From assembly GCF_000717335.1 (NCBI RefSeq), contig NZ_JNYZ01000042.1:22069-86068 (forward strand): a stretch of 64,000 bases of DNA, written 5' to 3'. Each line of letters starts with the position of its first letter. Position 1 is the first letter of the stretch. This document shows, piece after piece, positions 1-8,048 of this stretch. A program made the translations under genes and the position numbers. Under the pieces are notes generated by a model, which saw only the letters and a program-made list of their open reading frames with translations, was not told where the DNA came from and searched no databases. This stretch comes from Amycolatopsis jejuensis (GTDB taxonomy: Bacteria > Actinomycetota > Actinomycetes > Mycobacteriales > Pseudonocardiaceae).

Positions 1-375
1 GATCTTCTTGTTGCGCGAAACCTCTTCCAGCACCGCGCGGTCGGTGGTGGTCATGACCAGCCCGTGCGCCGGGTCGTTCGCGATCTGCAGCCGCCCGAAC
101 CGGCCCATCACGTCCACGACGTCGATCAGCAGCGGCTGCGGCACCGGGAACCGCGAGTACGTGGTGAGAGCGTCCACGACCTGCTCGGCGTCGTGCCCGG
201 CGGCGCGCGCGTTCCACAGCGCCAGCGGCGTGATCCGGTACGTGTGCACGTGCTCGGGCGCCCGTTCGAGCTCGGCGAAGGGCGCGATCGCGATCCGCGC
301 GTCGTTGGCGCGCGGGTTGTCGACTTCGAGCAGCACCGTCTTGTCGGACTGGACGATCAGGGGTCCATCGGTCAC
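1..375 (-). CDS. xpb: DNA repair helicase, XPB/ERCC3 type (N-terminal part; runs off the window)
   Basis: The first 125 codons of an SF2 DNA-repair helicase related to mycobacterial ercc3 (Rv0861c); the rest lies to the left of the window. The visible part is the N-terminal domain, with TDGPLIVQSDKTVLLEVD at the start, then YRITPLALWNARAAGHDAEQ and, at the cut edge, DRAVLEEVSRNKKI, all very close to what I recall of the mycobacterial protein. The helicase motifs themselves are not visible. The GTG start is at 373-375 with AGGACAG just upstream. In mycobacteria the next gene is the helicase-associated protein; here that gene lies at 23006, so about 22.6 kb separates the two. Confidence 0.9.
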   Translation of the reverse strand, partial: MTDGPLIVQSDKTVLLEVDNPRANDARIAIAPFAELERAPEHVHTYRITPLALWNARAAGHDAEQVVDALTTYSRFPVPQPLLIDVVDVMGRFGRLQIANDPAHGLVMTTTDRAVLEEVSRNKKI

Positions 376-453
376 CTGTCCTTTATACGTTCCCTCCCGG
401 CGGGCGGCCCGGGGATGCCAAGATGGCGGGACGAAGCCGCGGGAGGGGACCCA

Positions 454-1071
454 GTGACCACACCACCGTTCGGCGTGCCGCCGGCCGCGAACCCGTTCGA
501 ACCGCCCCGGTTCAGCGCGGGCCCGAATCGGCCGAAAGCGTTGTCGGACAAGATGAAAGCCCTGCTTGCGGGACTCGTGGTGGCAGGGCTCGGGCTGGGT
601 TGCCTTGCCGCGTTCGGGGTCGCCGCGATCGCGCGCCAGTCGGGACCGCCGGTGGCAGGCGGCTGCGTCTACCTCTCCGCCGTCGGCTCGGACACGCAGA
701 GTTACCACAGTGCCGACTGCGCCGACCAGCGCGCCACCTACCGCATCGACAACGTCGCCAAGGGCCGGTCGACCTGTCGTGGCAAGGACTACGTGCGCTT
801 CGAGCTGTACAAGTCGACGCGGACCACCGGCACCCCGAGCCAGACGCTGTGCCTCGCGCTCAACGTGAAGTCCGGCGAGTGCTTGCGCAACGTTTCGGAC
901 GAGGCGACCGTGAGCAAGGTCGCGTGCAACGACCCGGCGGCGGAAGCGCGTGCGGTGGTGCACGACGGTCAACGCTCGTCGTCCAGTTGCGGGGACAAGG
1001 ATCTCCCGCTCGTTTACGCCGGACCGCCGGTGCGGACCATTTGCCTCCAGCCGACCGGGGAGAACATCTAA
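454..1071 (+). CDS. Membrane-anchored cysteine-rich extracytoplasmic protein (LppU/SCO3897-like)
   Basis: 205 aa. A short Pro-rich cytoplasmic head (about 1-30) precedes one membrane segment (about 32-60, LLAGLVVAGLGLGCLAAFG). The outer domain has eight cysteines, starting with the GCVYLSAVGSD and SADCADQRATYRID pattern. This resembles the LppU/SCO3897 family of actinobacterial secreted proteins of unknown function, in which paired cysteines probably form disulfides. The GTG start is chosen because GGGAGGGG lies 8 nt upstream. The stop overlaps the end of the convergent binding-protein gene by 4 nt. The family assignment rests on motif memory only. Confidence 0.7.
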   Translation: MTTPPFGVPPAANPFEPPRFSAGPNRPKALSDKMKALLAGLVVAGLGLGCLAAFGVAAIARQSGPPVAGGCVYLSAVGSDTQSYHSADCADQRATYRIDNVAKGRSTCRGKDYVRFELYKSTRTTGTPSQTLCLALNVKSGECLRNVSDEATVSKVACNDPAAEARAVVHDGQRSSSSCGDKDLPLVYAGPPVRTICLQPTGENI

Positions 1072-2018
1072 GGCAGCATCGCCTGTACGTCGAGGCGGTT
1101 GGCGAGCTGTCCGGAGCTGTGCATGAGATCCGCGACGCGCTGCAAACGGGTCGCCGACAAGGTGGTCGGGTAGCTGCCCAGCGAGATCAACGCCGCCGTG
1201 GTCCAGTCGATGTCGGAGAACGACGGCAGGGCGTCGCGCACCATCGCGGGGTCGGACGCCGCCAGCTGTGCCTGGGTGAGCACCTGCCGGAACGCCGCGA
1301 GCGTACGGGGGTTCGCCGCGGCGAAGGCGCCGGTTGCGGCGTACCCCGAGGCGGGGAAGTCGAGGGTCGCGCCGGTCGAGCCGTCGGCAAGGACCTGAGC
1401 GCCCAGCTCTTTCTCCGCGCGCGTGAGATACGGCTCCACCATCAGCGCCGCGTCCGCGTCACCGGCCTGCAGCGCTTGCGGCATCTGCTCGAACGGCCGG
1501 GTCACGAACTGGATCTTCGCCGGGTCGACCCCTGCCGTGCCGAGGACCGCGCGGGCGGTGAGCGCACCGATGTCGTCGGGCGAGTCGACGGCGATCTTCG
1601 GGGACTTCTTCCCGGTCGGCTCGGTGTAGTTCGAACCCGGCAGTGTGACGAGCGCGATAGTGGTGCGGCCGAACGTGTAAGCCTCGCCTTGCAATTGCAG
1701 TGCCGTACCGCCCGCGGCGGCGCGGAACAGTGACACGTCGCTGCCGAAGGTCACGTCGATCTGGCCGGAGTTCAGCTTGTCGACGCCGTTCTGGCTGCCC
1801 AGCTCCACGAGCTGCACGGTGAGCCCGGCCTGGCGGAACTTGCCCGCCCCGACCGCGATGCGCAGCGGGGCGGTGTCGATCGGACTTGCGACGCCGACGC
1901 GGAGCGTGCTGCGTTCCGGCGGTTCGGGCTGCGCAGCGTCACCGGACTGGAACAGCGAGCAACCGCTGATCGCGAACAGGATCGCCACCAGCGCAAACGC
2001 CAGACCGGTCGCCTTCAT
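1068..2018 (-). CDS. ABC transporter substrate-binding lipoprotein (SsuA/NMT1-like), solo
   Basis: 316 aa exported lipoprotein with a signal peptide ending in the lipobox ISGC (about residue 19). The mature part is a periplasmic-binding-protein type II fold of the nitrate/sulfonate/thiamine-precursor group: TLRVGVASPIDTAPLRIAVGAGKF, then NSGQIDVTFGSDVSLFRA, and DADAALMVEPYLTRAEKE. No permease or ATPase gene adjoins it; its paralogue at 14152 has a full transporter operon. It is divergent from the NIT-domain kinase at 2217, with a perfect palindrome between them, so it may serve a sensory role or share the other transporter. The ATG start has AGGGGAAAGGG upstream. The ligand cannot be told from sequence. 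Confidence 0.85.
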   Translation of the reverse strand: MKATGLAFALVAILFAISGCSLFQSGDAAQPEPPERSTLRVGVASPIDTAPLRIAVGAGKFRQAGLTVQLVELGSQNGVDKLNSGQIDVTFGSDVSLFRAAAGGTALQLQGEAYTFGRTTIALVTLPGSNYTEPTGKKSPKIAVDSPDDIGALTARAVLGTAGVDPAKIQFVTRPFEQMPQALQAGDADAALMVEPYLTRAEKELGAQVLADGSTGATLDFPASGYAATGAFAAANPRTLAAFRQVLTQAQLAASDPAMVRDALPSFSDIDWTTAALISLGSYPTTLSATRLQRVADLMHSSGQLANRLDVQAMLP

Positions 2019-2056
2019 ACCCTTTCCCCTGACGGCAGAATCTCTGCCTCGTGCTG

Positions 2057-2084
2057 GATCGTATGGGCCACTGCCCATACGATC
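2057..2084. promoter_or_regulatory. Perfect 12-bp inverted repeat in a divergent promoter region
   Basis: The arms GATCGTATGGGC (2057-2068) and GCCCATACGATC (2073-2084) are separated by 4 nt. It lies 39 nt upstream of the binding-protein ATG and 132 nt upstream of the kinase start. No T-run follows it on either strand, so an operator shared by both genes is more likely than a terminator. No regulator is identified. Confidence 0.5.
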
Positions 2085-2216
2085 GCCCGCAGGGCCGTGC
2101 CCCCGCCAGGGTGGCTTCCCGATCCGCTCGCCGGGATCTACCGTTCGGTAGGTTCCGGGCCGGAACCCCGATGACGTCCGTGGGTAGAGGTCCCCGCGGT
2201 GGAAAAGGAAGCACAG

Positions 2217-4838
2217 GTGACCCGTCGCGACGACCGTCCCCGATCGGGCGACGCGACGGATCCGGCTGCCGCGTGCAAGTTCGGTGGCCGATGGCGGCTG
2301 CGGAACTGGCGGCTGCGGACCAAGCTCTTCGCCGTCCTGCTCATCCCCGCGCTCGCGGTGGTGGTGCTCGTCGGCCTGCGGGTGAACAGCGACCTGCGCG
2401 ACGCCCGTCAGCTCGCCGAGTTCGCCGCCCGCTGCCGGGTCGACGCGACGGTCGCCGAGGTGGTGCACCAGCTGCAGCGGGAACGCGACGTCACGGTCCG
2501 GTTCGTGGCCGGCGACCGGCAGGGGCCCACCGCGGTGCTCAACGGCCAGCGCACGCGGGTCGACCAGGCGATCGGCGCCTTTGAACGGACGCTCTCCGAC
2601 AGCCGGTCCCGCCTCGACGGCTCCGCGGCGGCCAGCCTGCAGCAGAGCGACGACCGGTTGCGCGTGCTGGGCGGTCTCCGCTACTCGGCCGAGCATTCGG
2701 CGTACCCCGCTGACGCCGTGCTTCGGTCGTACAGCGAGCTGATCTCCGGTCTGCTCGACATCAGTGACACCGCGGCCGCCGACGTCACCGACCCGGAGCT
2801 GGCGCGGCTGCGGCTCGCCGGGAACGCACTGTCGCGGATCAAGGACCAGATGTCGGTGAAGCGTGCGGTGATGGCCGAGGCGCTCGCGCAGGGCACGCTG
2901 AACCGCGACCGGATGCGCGCGCTGCTGGGCGCGGAAGCCGAGCTGGCCGCCGCGCGCAACGACTACCGCACGTTCGCCACTGCCGACGAGCAACGGATGT
3001 ACGCGGACACAGTGATCGGCCTTGTGGTCGACATCGGCAACGACATGGTCGAATCGGCGCTCACCCGCACCGAGAACAACCAGTCGCTGTCCGGCCTCGA
3101 CGCGGACAAATGGGACACCGCGGCGACGTACACGGTCAATCTCGCGCATCAGGTCCAGCAGGCGCTCCTCGTCCAGCTGCAGGAGAAGACCGACGCGCTG
3201 GCCGCTCGCGCCCGCGCGTCGACGATCTGGGACGGCGGCATCGTCATCGGTGTGCTGCTGGTCGCCGGGGTGCTGTCGGTGGTGATCGCGCGTTCGCTGC
3301 TGCGGCCGTTGCGGATTCTGCGGCGGACGGCGCTGGACGTTGCGGATCACCGGCTGCCCGAAGCGGTACAGCGGCTGCTCACCGAACCCGATCCGGCGCC
3401 GGAGAACATGCGGCACCGCGCGGCCGTCGCGCCGGTGCCGGTGTTCACGCGCGAGGAAGTGGGTCAGGTCGCGCGGGCGTTCGACGCGGTGCACGGCGAG
3501 GCGGTACGGCTGGCTGCCGAGCAGGCGATGCTGCGCGAGAACGTCAACGCGATGTTCGTGAACCTGTCGCAGCGCAGCCAGGATCTGGTCGAGCGGCAGC
3601 TGTCGGTGCTCGACCGGATGGAGGCGGGCGAACAGGATCCGGACACGCTCGCCGGGCTGTTCGAGCTCGACCACCTCGCCACGCGGATGCGGCGCAACAG
3701 CGAGAACCTGCTCGTGCTGTCCGGTACCGACCTCGTGCGCGAGGACAGTGGACCGGTGGTGGCCGACGAGATCATCGGCGCCGCACTGTCCGAAGTGGAG
3801 GATTACCAGCGGATCGAGCTCGCCCCGGCGCCTGCGCTCGCGGTGCGTGGCGACGTGGTCAACGACCTGGTGCACGTGGTGTCCGAGCTGCTGGAGAACG
3901 CGACGCGCTACTCCGGTGACCATTCGCCGGTCACCGTCGAGAGCGAGCGGACCTCGCAGGGCGCCTGGCGGATCGAGATCACCGACCGCGGCGCCGGGAT
4001 GCCGCAGGCGGAGATCGACCGGACGAACGCGCGGCTGGCCGACCCGCCGGAGGTCGACGTCGAGGTGTCCCGCCGGATGGGGCTTTTCGTGGTCGCGACG
4101 CTCGCCGGACGGCACGACATCGCCGTGTCGCTGCGCCCGGCCGACGGACGGGGTCTCACCGCGATCGTGGTGGTACCCGCGTGGCTGATCACCGAGGCGC
4201 CACCGCTGCCGCAACCACCGGCGCCGGTGGAACCCGAACCCGCGCCGGAGCCGGAATTGCTTGCCCCGCTTGCGCCACTTGCCCCGGCCGAGGAACCGGC
4301 CGACCCCGACGAGCTCGTCGCGCCTGCCATCGAGGCAGGTCCGCCGCGGCGCGCGCCGGTGGTGGAGAACGCGCCGGCGTGGCCTGCCGAGCGGGAACGA
4401 TCGCACCTGGACATCGACGCGCCGACCGACCGGATGCCTGCGTACCGGGATGTCCTGTCGCGGTGGTTCGACCTGGCCGCGCCGACGGAGGAGCCGCCGG
4501 AACCGCGGGTGGTGGCGGCCGAGCCGGTGCTGCCCGAGGTACCCGCGTTCGAGCCGGAGTTACCCGAGTTTCCCGCCACCGATCCGGACGAGGCGGCCCC
4601 GCAGTGGCCGACCCCCGACCAGCTGGAGCAGGAGGACGGCGCCGAGGACACCTGGCCGTTCCTGCGGGTTTCCGACGTGGAGGACGGCCCCGCCGCGGTG
4701 CCGGAGCAGCGGCCGATACTCTCGCTTTCCCCCGACGCGGTGCGCGCGCGGATGACGAGCCTGCAAGGCGGCTTCCGGCGCGGCAGGCACGCACGGGGGG
4801 ACGACACTCCACCACTGGATCGAACGGATGAGGCATGA
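2217..4838 (+). CDS. NIT-domain sensor histidine kinase (nitrate/nitrite-sensing type, CvnA-like)
   Basis: 873 aa. TM1 is at about 37-55, followed by a NIT-type extracellular sensor (about 65-335, including VAEVVHQLQRERDVTVRF), TM2 (about 340-362), a HAMP-like linker, a divergent H-box at about 482-500 (FELDHLATRMRRNSENLLVL), and an HATPase domain with N-box SELLENATRYS near 555. A long Pro/Glu/Ala-rich tail follows from about 660. The layout matches the conservon kinase CvnA, but no roadblock/DUF742/GTPase genes follow; cutC does, with a 4-nt overlap. The start at GTG 2217 is preferred over GTG 2199 because AAGGAAG lies 5 nt before it. It is divergent from a substrate-binding lipoprotein. 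Nitrate/nitrite as ligand is a family inference. Confidence 0.88.
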   Translation: MTRRDDRPRSGDATDPAAACKFGGRWRLRNWRLRTKLFAVLLIPALAVVVLVGLRVNSDLRDARQLAEFAARCRVDATVAEVVHQLQRERDVTVRFVAGDRQGPTAVLNGQRTRVDQAIGAFERTLSDSRSRLDGSAAASLQQSDDRLRVLGGLRYSAEHSAYPADAVLRSYSELISGLLDISDTAAADVTDPELARLRLAGNALSRIKDQMSVKRAVMAEALAQGTLNRDRMRALLGAEAELAAARNDYRTFATADEQRMYADTVIGLVVDIGNDMVESALTRTENNQSLSGLDADKWDTAATYTVNLAHQVQQALLVQLQEKTDALAARARASTIWDGGIVIGVLLVAGVLSVVIARSLLRPLRILRRTALDVADHRLPEAVQRLLTEPDPAPENMRHRAAVAPVPVFTREEVGQVARAFDAVHGEAVRLAAEQAMLRENVNAMFVNLSQRSQDLVERQLSVLDRMEAGEQDPDTLAGLFELDHLATRMRRNSENLLVLSGTDLVREDSGPVVADEIIGAALSEVEDYQRIELAPAPALAVRGDVVNDLVHVVSELLENATRYSGDHSPVTVESERTSQGAWRIEITDRGAGMPQAEIDRTNARLADPPEVDVEVSRRMGLFVVATLAGRHDIAVSLRPADGRGLTAIVVVPAWLITEAPPLPQPPAPVEPEPAPEPELLAPLAPLAPAEEPADPDELVAPAIEAGPPRRAPVVENAPAWPAERERSHLDIDAPTDRMPAYRDVLSRWFDLAAPTEEPPEPRVVAAEPVLPEVPAFEPELPEFPATDPDEAAPQWPTPDQLEQEDGAEDTWPFLRVSDVEDGPAAVPEQRPILSLSPDAVRARMTSLQGGFRRGRHARGDDTPPLDRTDEA

Positions 4839-5512
4839 GCTCGAACACCGCCCTGCTGGAAGTGATTGCGCTCGGCGCCCGTGACGCGGAGCGCGCGCAG
4901 GAGGGCGGGGCGGACCGGCTGGAACTGGTCGCCGACATGGCCAGCGACGGACTCACGCCGAGCCAGGAGACCGTGCGCTCGGTGCTGGGCGCCACGGATC
5001 TGCCGGTCCGGGTGATGGTGCGGGCGGAGAACACGTTTCACGCCGGTGATGTCGACGAGCTGCGCGCCACCGCGGACCGGCTGGTGACGGCGGGGGCGCA
5101 GGAGTTCGTGTTCGGGTTCCTGACCGAGGAGCGAGAGGTCGACGCCGACGCTTGCCGGGCGCTGCTGAAGGAGATCGGCGGGCGGCCCTGGACGTTCCAC
5201 CGCGCCATCGACCGGGCGCGGGACCCGTTGGGTGCTTACGACGTGCTGGCTGAGCTGGGCTGCGACACGGTACTGGCGGCGGGGCACGCGGCCGGGGTGG
5301 GGAGCGGCTTGCCGGTGCTGCAGCGGCTGGCTCGGCGGGCGGATGGTCCGGCGCTGCTGGTCGGGGGTGGGTTGCGGGCGCAGCAGGTGCATTTGCTGCG
5401 GGCCGGCGGGGTGCGGGGGTTCCACGTGGGCAGCGCGGTCCGGCCGGGCGGCTGGGATGCGCCGGTGTCCGTTGGTGCCGTCCGGGAGTGGGCCGAGCTG
5501 ATCAAGGGCTGA
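4835..5512 (+). CDS. cutC: CutC family protein (copper homeostasis)
   Basis: 225 aa TIM-barrel protein of the CutC family. Visible hallmarks are LLEVIALGARDAERAQEGGA, ADRLELVADMASDGLTPS, RVMVRAENTFHAGDVDEL, EFVFGFLTEEREVDADA and PWTFHRAIDRARDPL. CutC was named for copper tolerance in E. coli; its biochemical role is still unclear, so the name describes the family rather than a proven job here. ATG overlaps the stop of the NIT kinase (ATGA), so translation is probably coupled. A palindromic repeat follows the gene directly. Confidence 0.9.
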   Translation: MSSNTALLEVIALGARDAERAQEGGADRLELVADMASDGLTPSQETVRSVLGATDLPVRVMVRAENTFHAGDVDELRATADRLVTAGAQEFVFGFLTEEREVDADACRALLKEIGGRPWTFHRAIDRARDPLGAYDVLAELGCDTVLAAGHAAGVGSGLPVLQRLARRADGPALLVGGGLRAQQVHLLRAGGVRGFHVGSAVRPGGWDAPVSVGAVREWAELIKG

Positions 5513-5516
5513 AGGT

Positions 5517-5605
5517 CCGTGAAGGGAACCTTCACGGAATTAGATTCCCTCATGGTTCCCTTCACGGACTTAGATTCCGTGAAGGTGGCCTTCACGGACC
5601 TTCAG
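5517..5605. repeat. GTGAAGGGAACC-type palindromic intergenic repeat, copy 1
   Basis: Three linked palindromic units. The first is TCCGTGAAGG (5517-5526) against CCTTCACGGA (5530-5539). The other units use GATTCC spacers with GTGAAGG/CCTTCAC arms. It lies between the 3' end of cutC and the 3' end of the convergent sigma gene, where it could act as a bidirectional terminator. Copies 2 and 3 are at 22916-23000 and 27034-27088. Confidence 0.85.
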
Positions 5606-5627
5606 CCCAGGCCGGCTCGCGCGCTGC

Positions 5628-6098
5628 TCAGCTGCTGAGCAAACCCCGCAGGGCGGTCAGGGCTCGGTGTTGTCCGACGCGGACCGCTGCGGCGTTGGGG
5701 AGCCCTAGGGCCTCGGCGGTTTGCTCGGCGCTGAAGCCGAGCACTACCCGGAACGTCAGCAGGTCTCGTTGATCTGCCGGGAGCCGATCCAGCGGGTCGG
5801 CCGGGCTGACCCGTGGATGGCGGCGTAGTTCCTCCGCAACCATTCCGTACGCAATCCCGAATACGAACGGCAACAACGCCCCCGCCGGTCGCCGGGGTAG
5901 ATCGGCCAGCACCGCCAGCAACGTTTCCTGCGCACAGCGATCGGCGACCACCCGATCCAACCGGGCGCGGCAATAACGCAGCACCAATGGTCGTAGCCCG
6001 GCGAGCAATTCGTCCACCGCGGTTCGCTCGCCGGTGGACGCAGCCGTGATCAGTGCGGGGTCGAACCGCACCAAGCGCGCGCTCTCGTCAATGGACAT
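5628..6098 (-). CDS. RNA polymerase sigma factor, ECF/sigma-70-like
   Basis: 156 aa. A region-2-like segment is seen in AVDELLAGLRPLVLRYCRAR and RVVADRCAQETLLAVLADLP, and a region-4-like helix-turn-helix in DRLPADQRDLLTFRVVLG followed by SAEQTAEALGLPNAAAVRVG. The region 2/4 arrangement and length fit short ECF-type sigma factors (such as the SigD/ShbA group), although region 2 is weakly conserved. The ATG at 6096-6098 is chosen over upstream in-frame starts because GGGGAGG lies 4 nt before it. No anti-sigma gene is adjacent. It is divergent from the S53 protease gene across about 250 nt of relatively AT-rich sequence that probably holds both promoters. Confidence 0.75.
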   Translation of the reverse strand: MSIDESARLVRFDPALITAASTGERTAVDELLAGLRPLVLRYCRARLDRVVADRCAQETLLAVLADLPRRPAGALLPFVFGIAYGMVAEELRRHPRVSPADPLDRLPADQRDLLTFRVVLGFSAEQTAEALGLPNAAAVRVGQHRALTALRGLLSS

Positions 6099-6350
6099 AC
6101 TGCCTCCCCGGAGCAGAGTTTCCTCCGCACGGACCGGATTGTCCACGATTTCCGCATACCGACGTCCGTTGGTTTCCGGATGAAGCGGGACGACCTCCGC
6201 CGAATCGACCAAAAGCCATCGAAGTGGAACATAAACCAACCATCGAAAAGGTCAGCCAAAAGTAGGTTCCGGGGCGTTTCTTATGCTCGGCAGCACGGGC
6301 CGGGACCGCGGTTTTTCCGGTCCGGTCCCCGCCTCTCGAGAGGAATTGCC

Positions 6351-7991
6351 ATGCGCTTGCGCAAGCTTGTCGCCGCTGCGGTCCCGCTGCCGGCGTTGCT
6401 GTGCCTTTCGGTGGCCGGCGTCGCGAATGCCGACCCATTGATCACCCTGTCCGGCAATGCTGCCCCGCTCGCGGCCAGTGCTCGTTCCGGCGACGTCGAC
6501 GCCGGGCAGCCGATCACCGCCGCGCTGTCGCTCAAGCTGCACCACCGGCAGGCGCTGGAGCGCTTCCTCGCCGACGTGCAGAATCCCGCGTCGCCGAGCT
6601 ATCGTCACTTCCTCACTCCGGAGCAATTCACTACTGCATTCGGCCCAACGCAAGCCGAGGCCGACCATGCGGTGGAATTCCTGAAACAAAACGGCGCGTC
6701 CGGAATCGAGGTTTCCGGAAACCGGCAGGCAATCACCTTCTCGGCCACCGCGGGGCAACTGGAATCGGCCTTCCACACCCGGCTCGGGAATTACACCGAC
6801 ACCGTCACCGGACGGCAGTTCTACGCCAACGACGCCGCGCCCGAATTGCCCGCTTCGGTGTCCGCGGTGGTCGATTCGGTGGTCGGGCTCGACAACCACG
6901 CGGTGAAACACCACGCCAGGGCCGCGCAAGCGCCGCGCACGGTCAAGCCGGTCACGCCCACGATTCTCCGTACCGCTTATGGCACCAGCGGCCTTTCCGC
7001 GACCGGCGCCGGGGTGAATGTCGGTTTCGTCGAGTTCGACGGTTACCGCAAATCGGACATCACCGCGTACGACACGAAATACGGCCTCCACGCCGGTTCG
7101 GTCACCACGGTCTCGGTCAACGGCGCGAACTACGACGCGAGCCCCGGCGACGGCGAGGTCGAGGTCGACCTGGACATCGAGGTCGTGCACGCGCTGGCCG
7201 CGGCGGCGAACGACTACGTGTACGAAGCTCCGAACTCCAACGCGGGCGAGCTGGCGATGTACCAGAAGATCGCGTCGGACAAGAAGGTCAGCGTCGTCTC
7301 GATCTCGTGGGGCTCGTGCGAGGCGGCCGAGGGCTCGTCGGCGGCCAACAGCGTGAACAACGCGATCGCGACCGGCACCGCGGAGGGCATCAGCTACTTC
7401 GCCGCCGCGGGTGACGACGGCACCACCGACTGCGCCCGCCAGACCGGCAGCAACGCCCAGGCCGTGGACTTCCCGGCATCGAGCCCGAACGTGTCGGGCG
7501 TCGGGGGTACCCAGCTGTCGGTGACGTCGTCGAACGCCTACAGCAGCGAGAAGGCGTGGAACGACGGCGCTTCGGGCGGCGCGACCGGCGGCGGCATCTC
7601 GACGATCTTCGCGGCACCGTCGTGGCAGTCGCAGCAGAGCACGACCAAGCGCAAGGTCCCGGACGTCGCCGCGGACGCCGCGCAAGGTTCGGCGTACTCG
7701 ATCATCTCGGGCGGCCAGGCCGGCAACGTGTGGGGCACCTCCGGCGCAGCCCCGCTGTGGGCGGCATTCACCACGCTGCAGAACCAGGTGCACGGCGGCG
7801 GCCTCGGCAACCTGAACCCGAAGTTCTACAGCATCGGCAACGGTTCGTCGTACGGCACCGGCTTCCACGACGTCACCACCGGCACCAACACCTTCAACGG
7901 CACCACCGGCTTCTCCGCCAAGACCGGCTACGACCAGGTCACCGGCTGGGGCTCGGTCAAGGGCACCGGGCTCTCCGGACTGATCGGCTGA
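6351..7991 (+). CDS. Secreted S53 family serine-carboxyl peptidase (sedolisin/kumamolisin type) with propeptide
   Basis: 546 aa preproprotease. A signal peptide occupies about 1-27 (VAAAVPLPALLCLSVAGVANA). The activation propeptide follows (about 35-175, with HHRQALERFLADVQNPASPS and YRHFLTPEQFTTAFG), then the subtilisin-fold catalytic domain (about 205-545). The S53 Glu and Asp lie in GEVEVDLDIE near residue 268, and the catalytic Ser is in WGTSGAAPLWAA near 461. Family members cleave proteins at acid pH after self-processing. The ATG is preceded by GAGAGG at 8 nt spacing; the longer open frame upstream lacks a signal peptide. A 14-bp hairpin follows the stop. Confidence 0.92.
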   Translation: MRLRKLVAAAVPLPALLCLSVAGVANADPLITLSGNAAPLAASARSGDVDAGQPITAALSLKLHHRQALERFLADVQNPASPSYRHFLTPEQFTTAFGPTQAEADHAVEFLKQNGASGIEVSGNRQAITFSATAGQLESAFHTRLGNYTDTVTGRQFYANDAAPELPASVSAVVDSVVGLDNHAVKHHARAAQAPRTVKPVTPTILRTAYGTSGLSATGAGVNVGFVEFDGYRKSDITAYDTKYGLHAGSVTTVSVNGANYDASPGDGEVEVDLDIEVVHALAAAANDYVYEAPNSNAGELAMYQKIASDKKVSVVSISWGSCEAAEGSSAANSVNNAIATGTAEGISYFAAAGDDGTTDCARQTGSNAQAVDFPASSPNVSGVGGTQLSVTSSNAYSSEKAWNDGASGGATGGGISTIFAAPSWQSQQSTTKRKVPDVAADAAQGSAYSIISGGQAGNVWGTSGAAPLWAAFTTLQNQVHGGGLGNLNPKFYSIGNGSSYGTGFHDVTTGTNTFNGTTGFSAKTGYDQVTGWGSVKGTGLSGLIG

Positions 7992-7997
7992 CCCCGT

Positions 7998-8034
7998 CCC
8001 CGTGAGTGGCTGTGCCGGTGAGCCACTCACGGGG
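7998..8034. terminator. Hairpin terminator after the S53 protease gene
   Basis: A perfect 14-bp stem: CCCCGTGAGTGGCT (7998-8011) against AGCCACTCACGGGG (8021-8034), with a 9-nt loop. It starts 7 nt after the protease stop codon. There is no U-run, as is common in actinomycetes. The next gene starts only 14 nt later, so the stem also sits in its leader. Confidence 0.7.
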
Positions 8035-8048
8035 ATACGGTGGGCGCC

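Noticed and set aside
1068..4406. Very long minus-strand open frame continuing past the binding-protein start through the kinase gene
   Set aside because: High GC gives long antisense frames. The binding protein has a clear ATG, ribosome site and signal peptide at 2018, and the upstream part has no recognisable protein and lies opposite a well-supported kinase.
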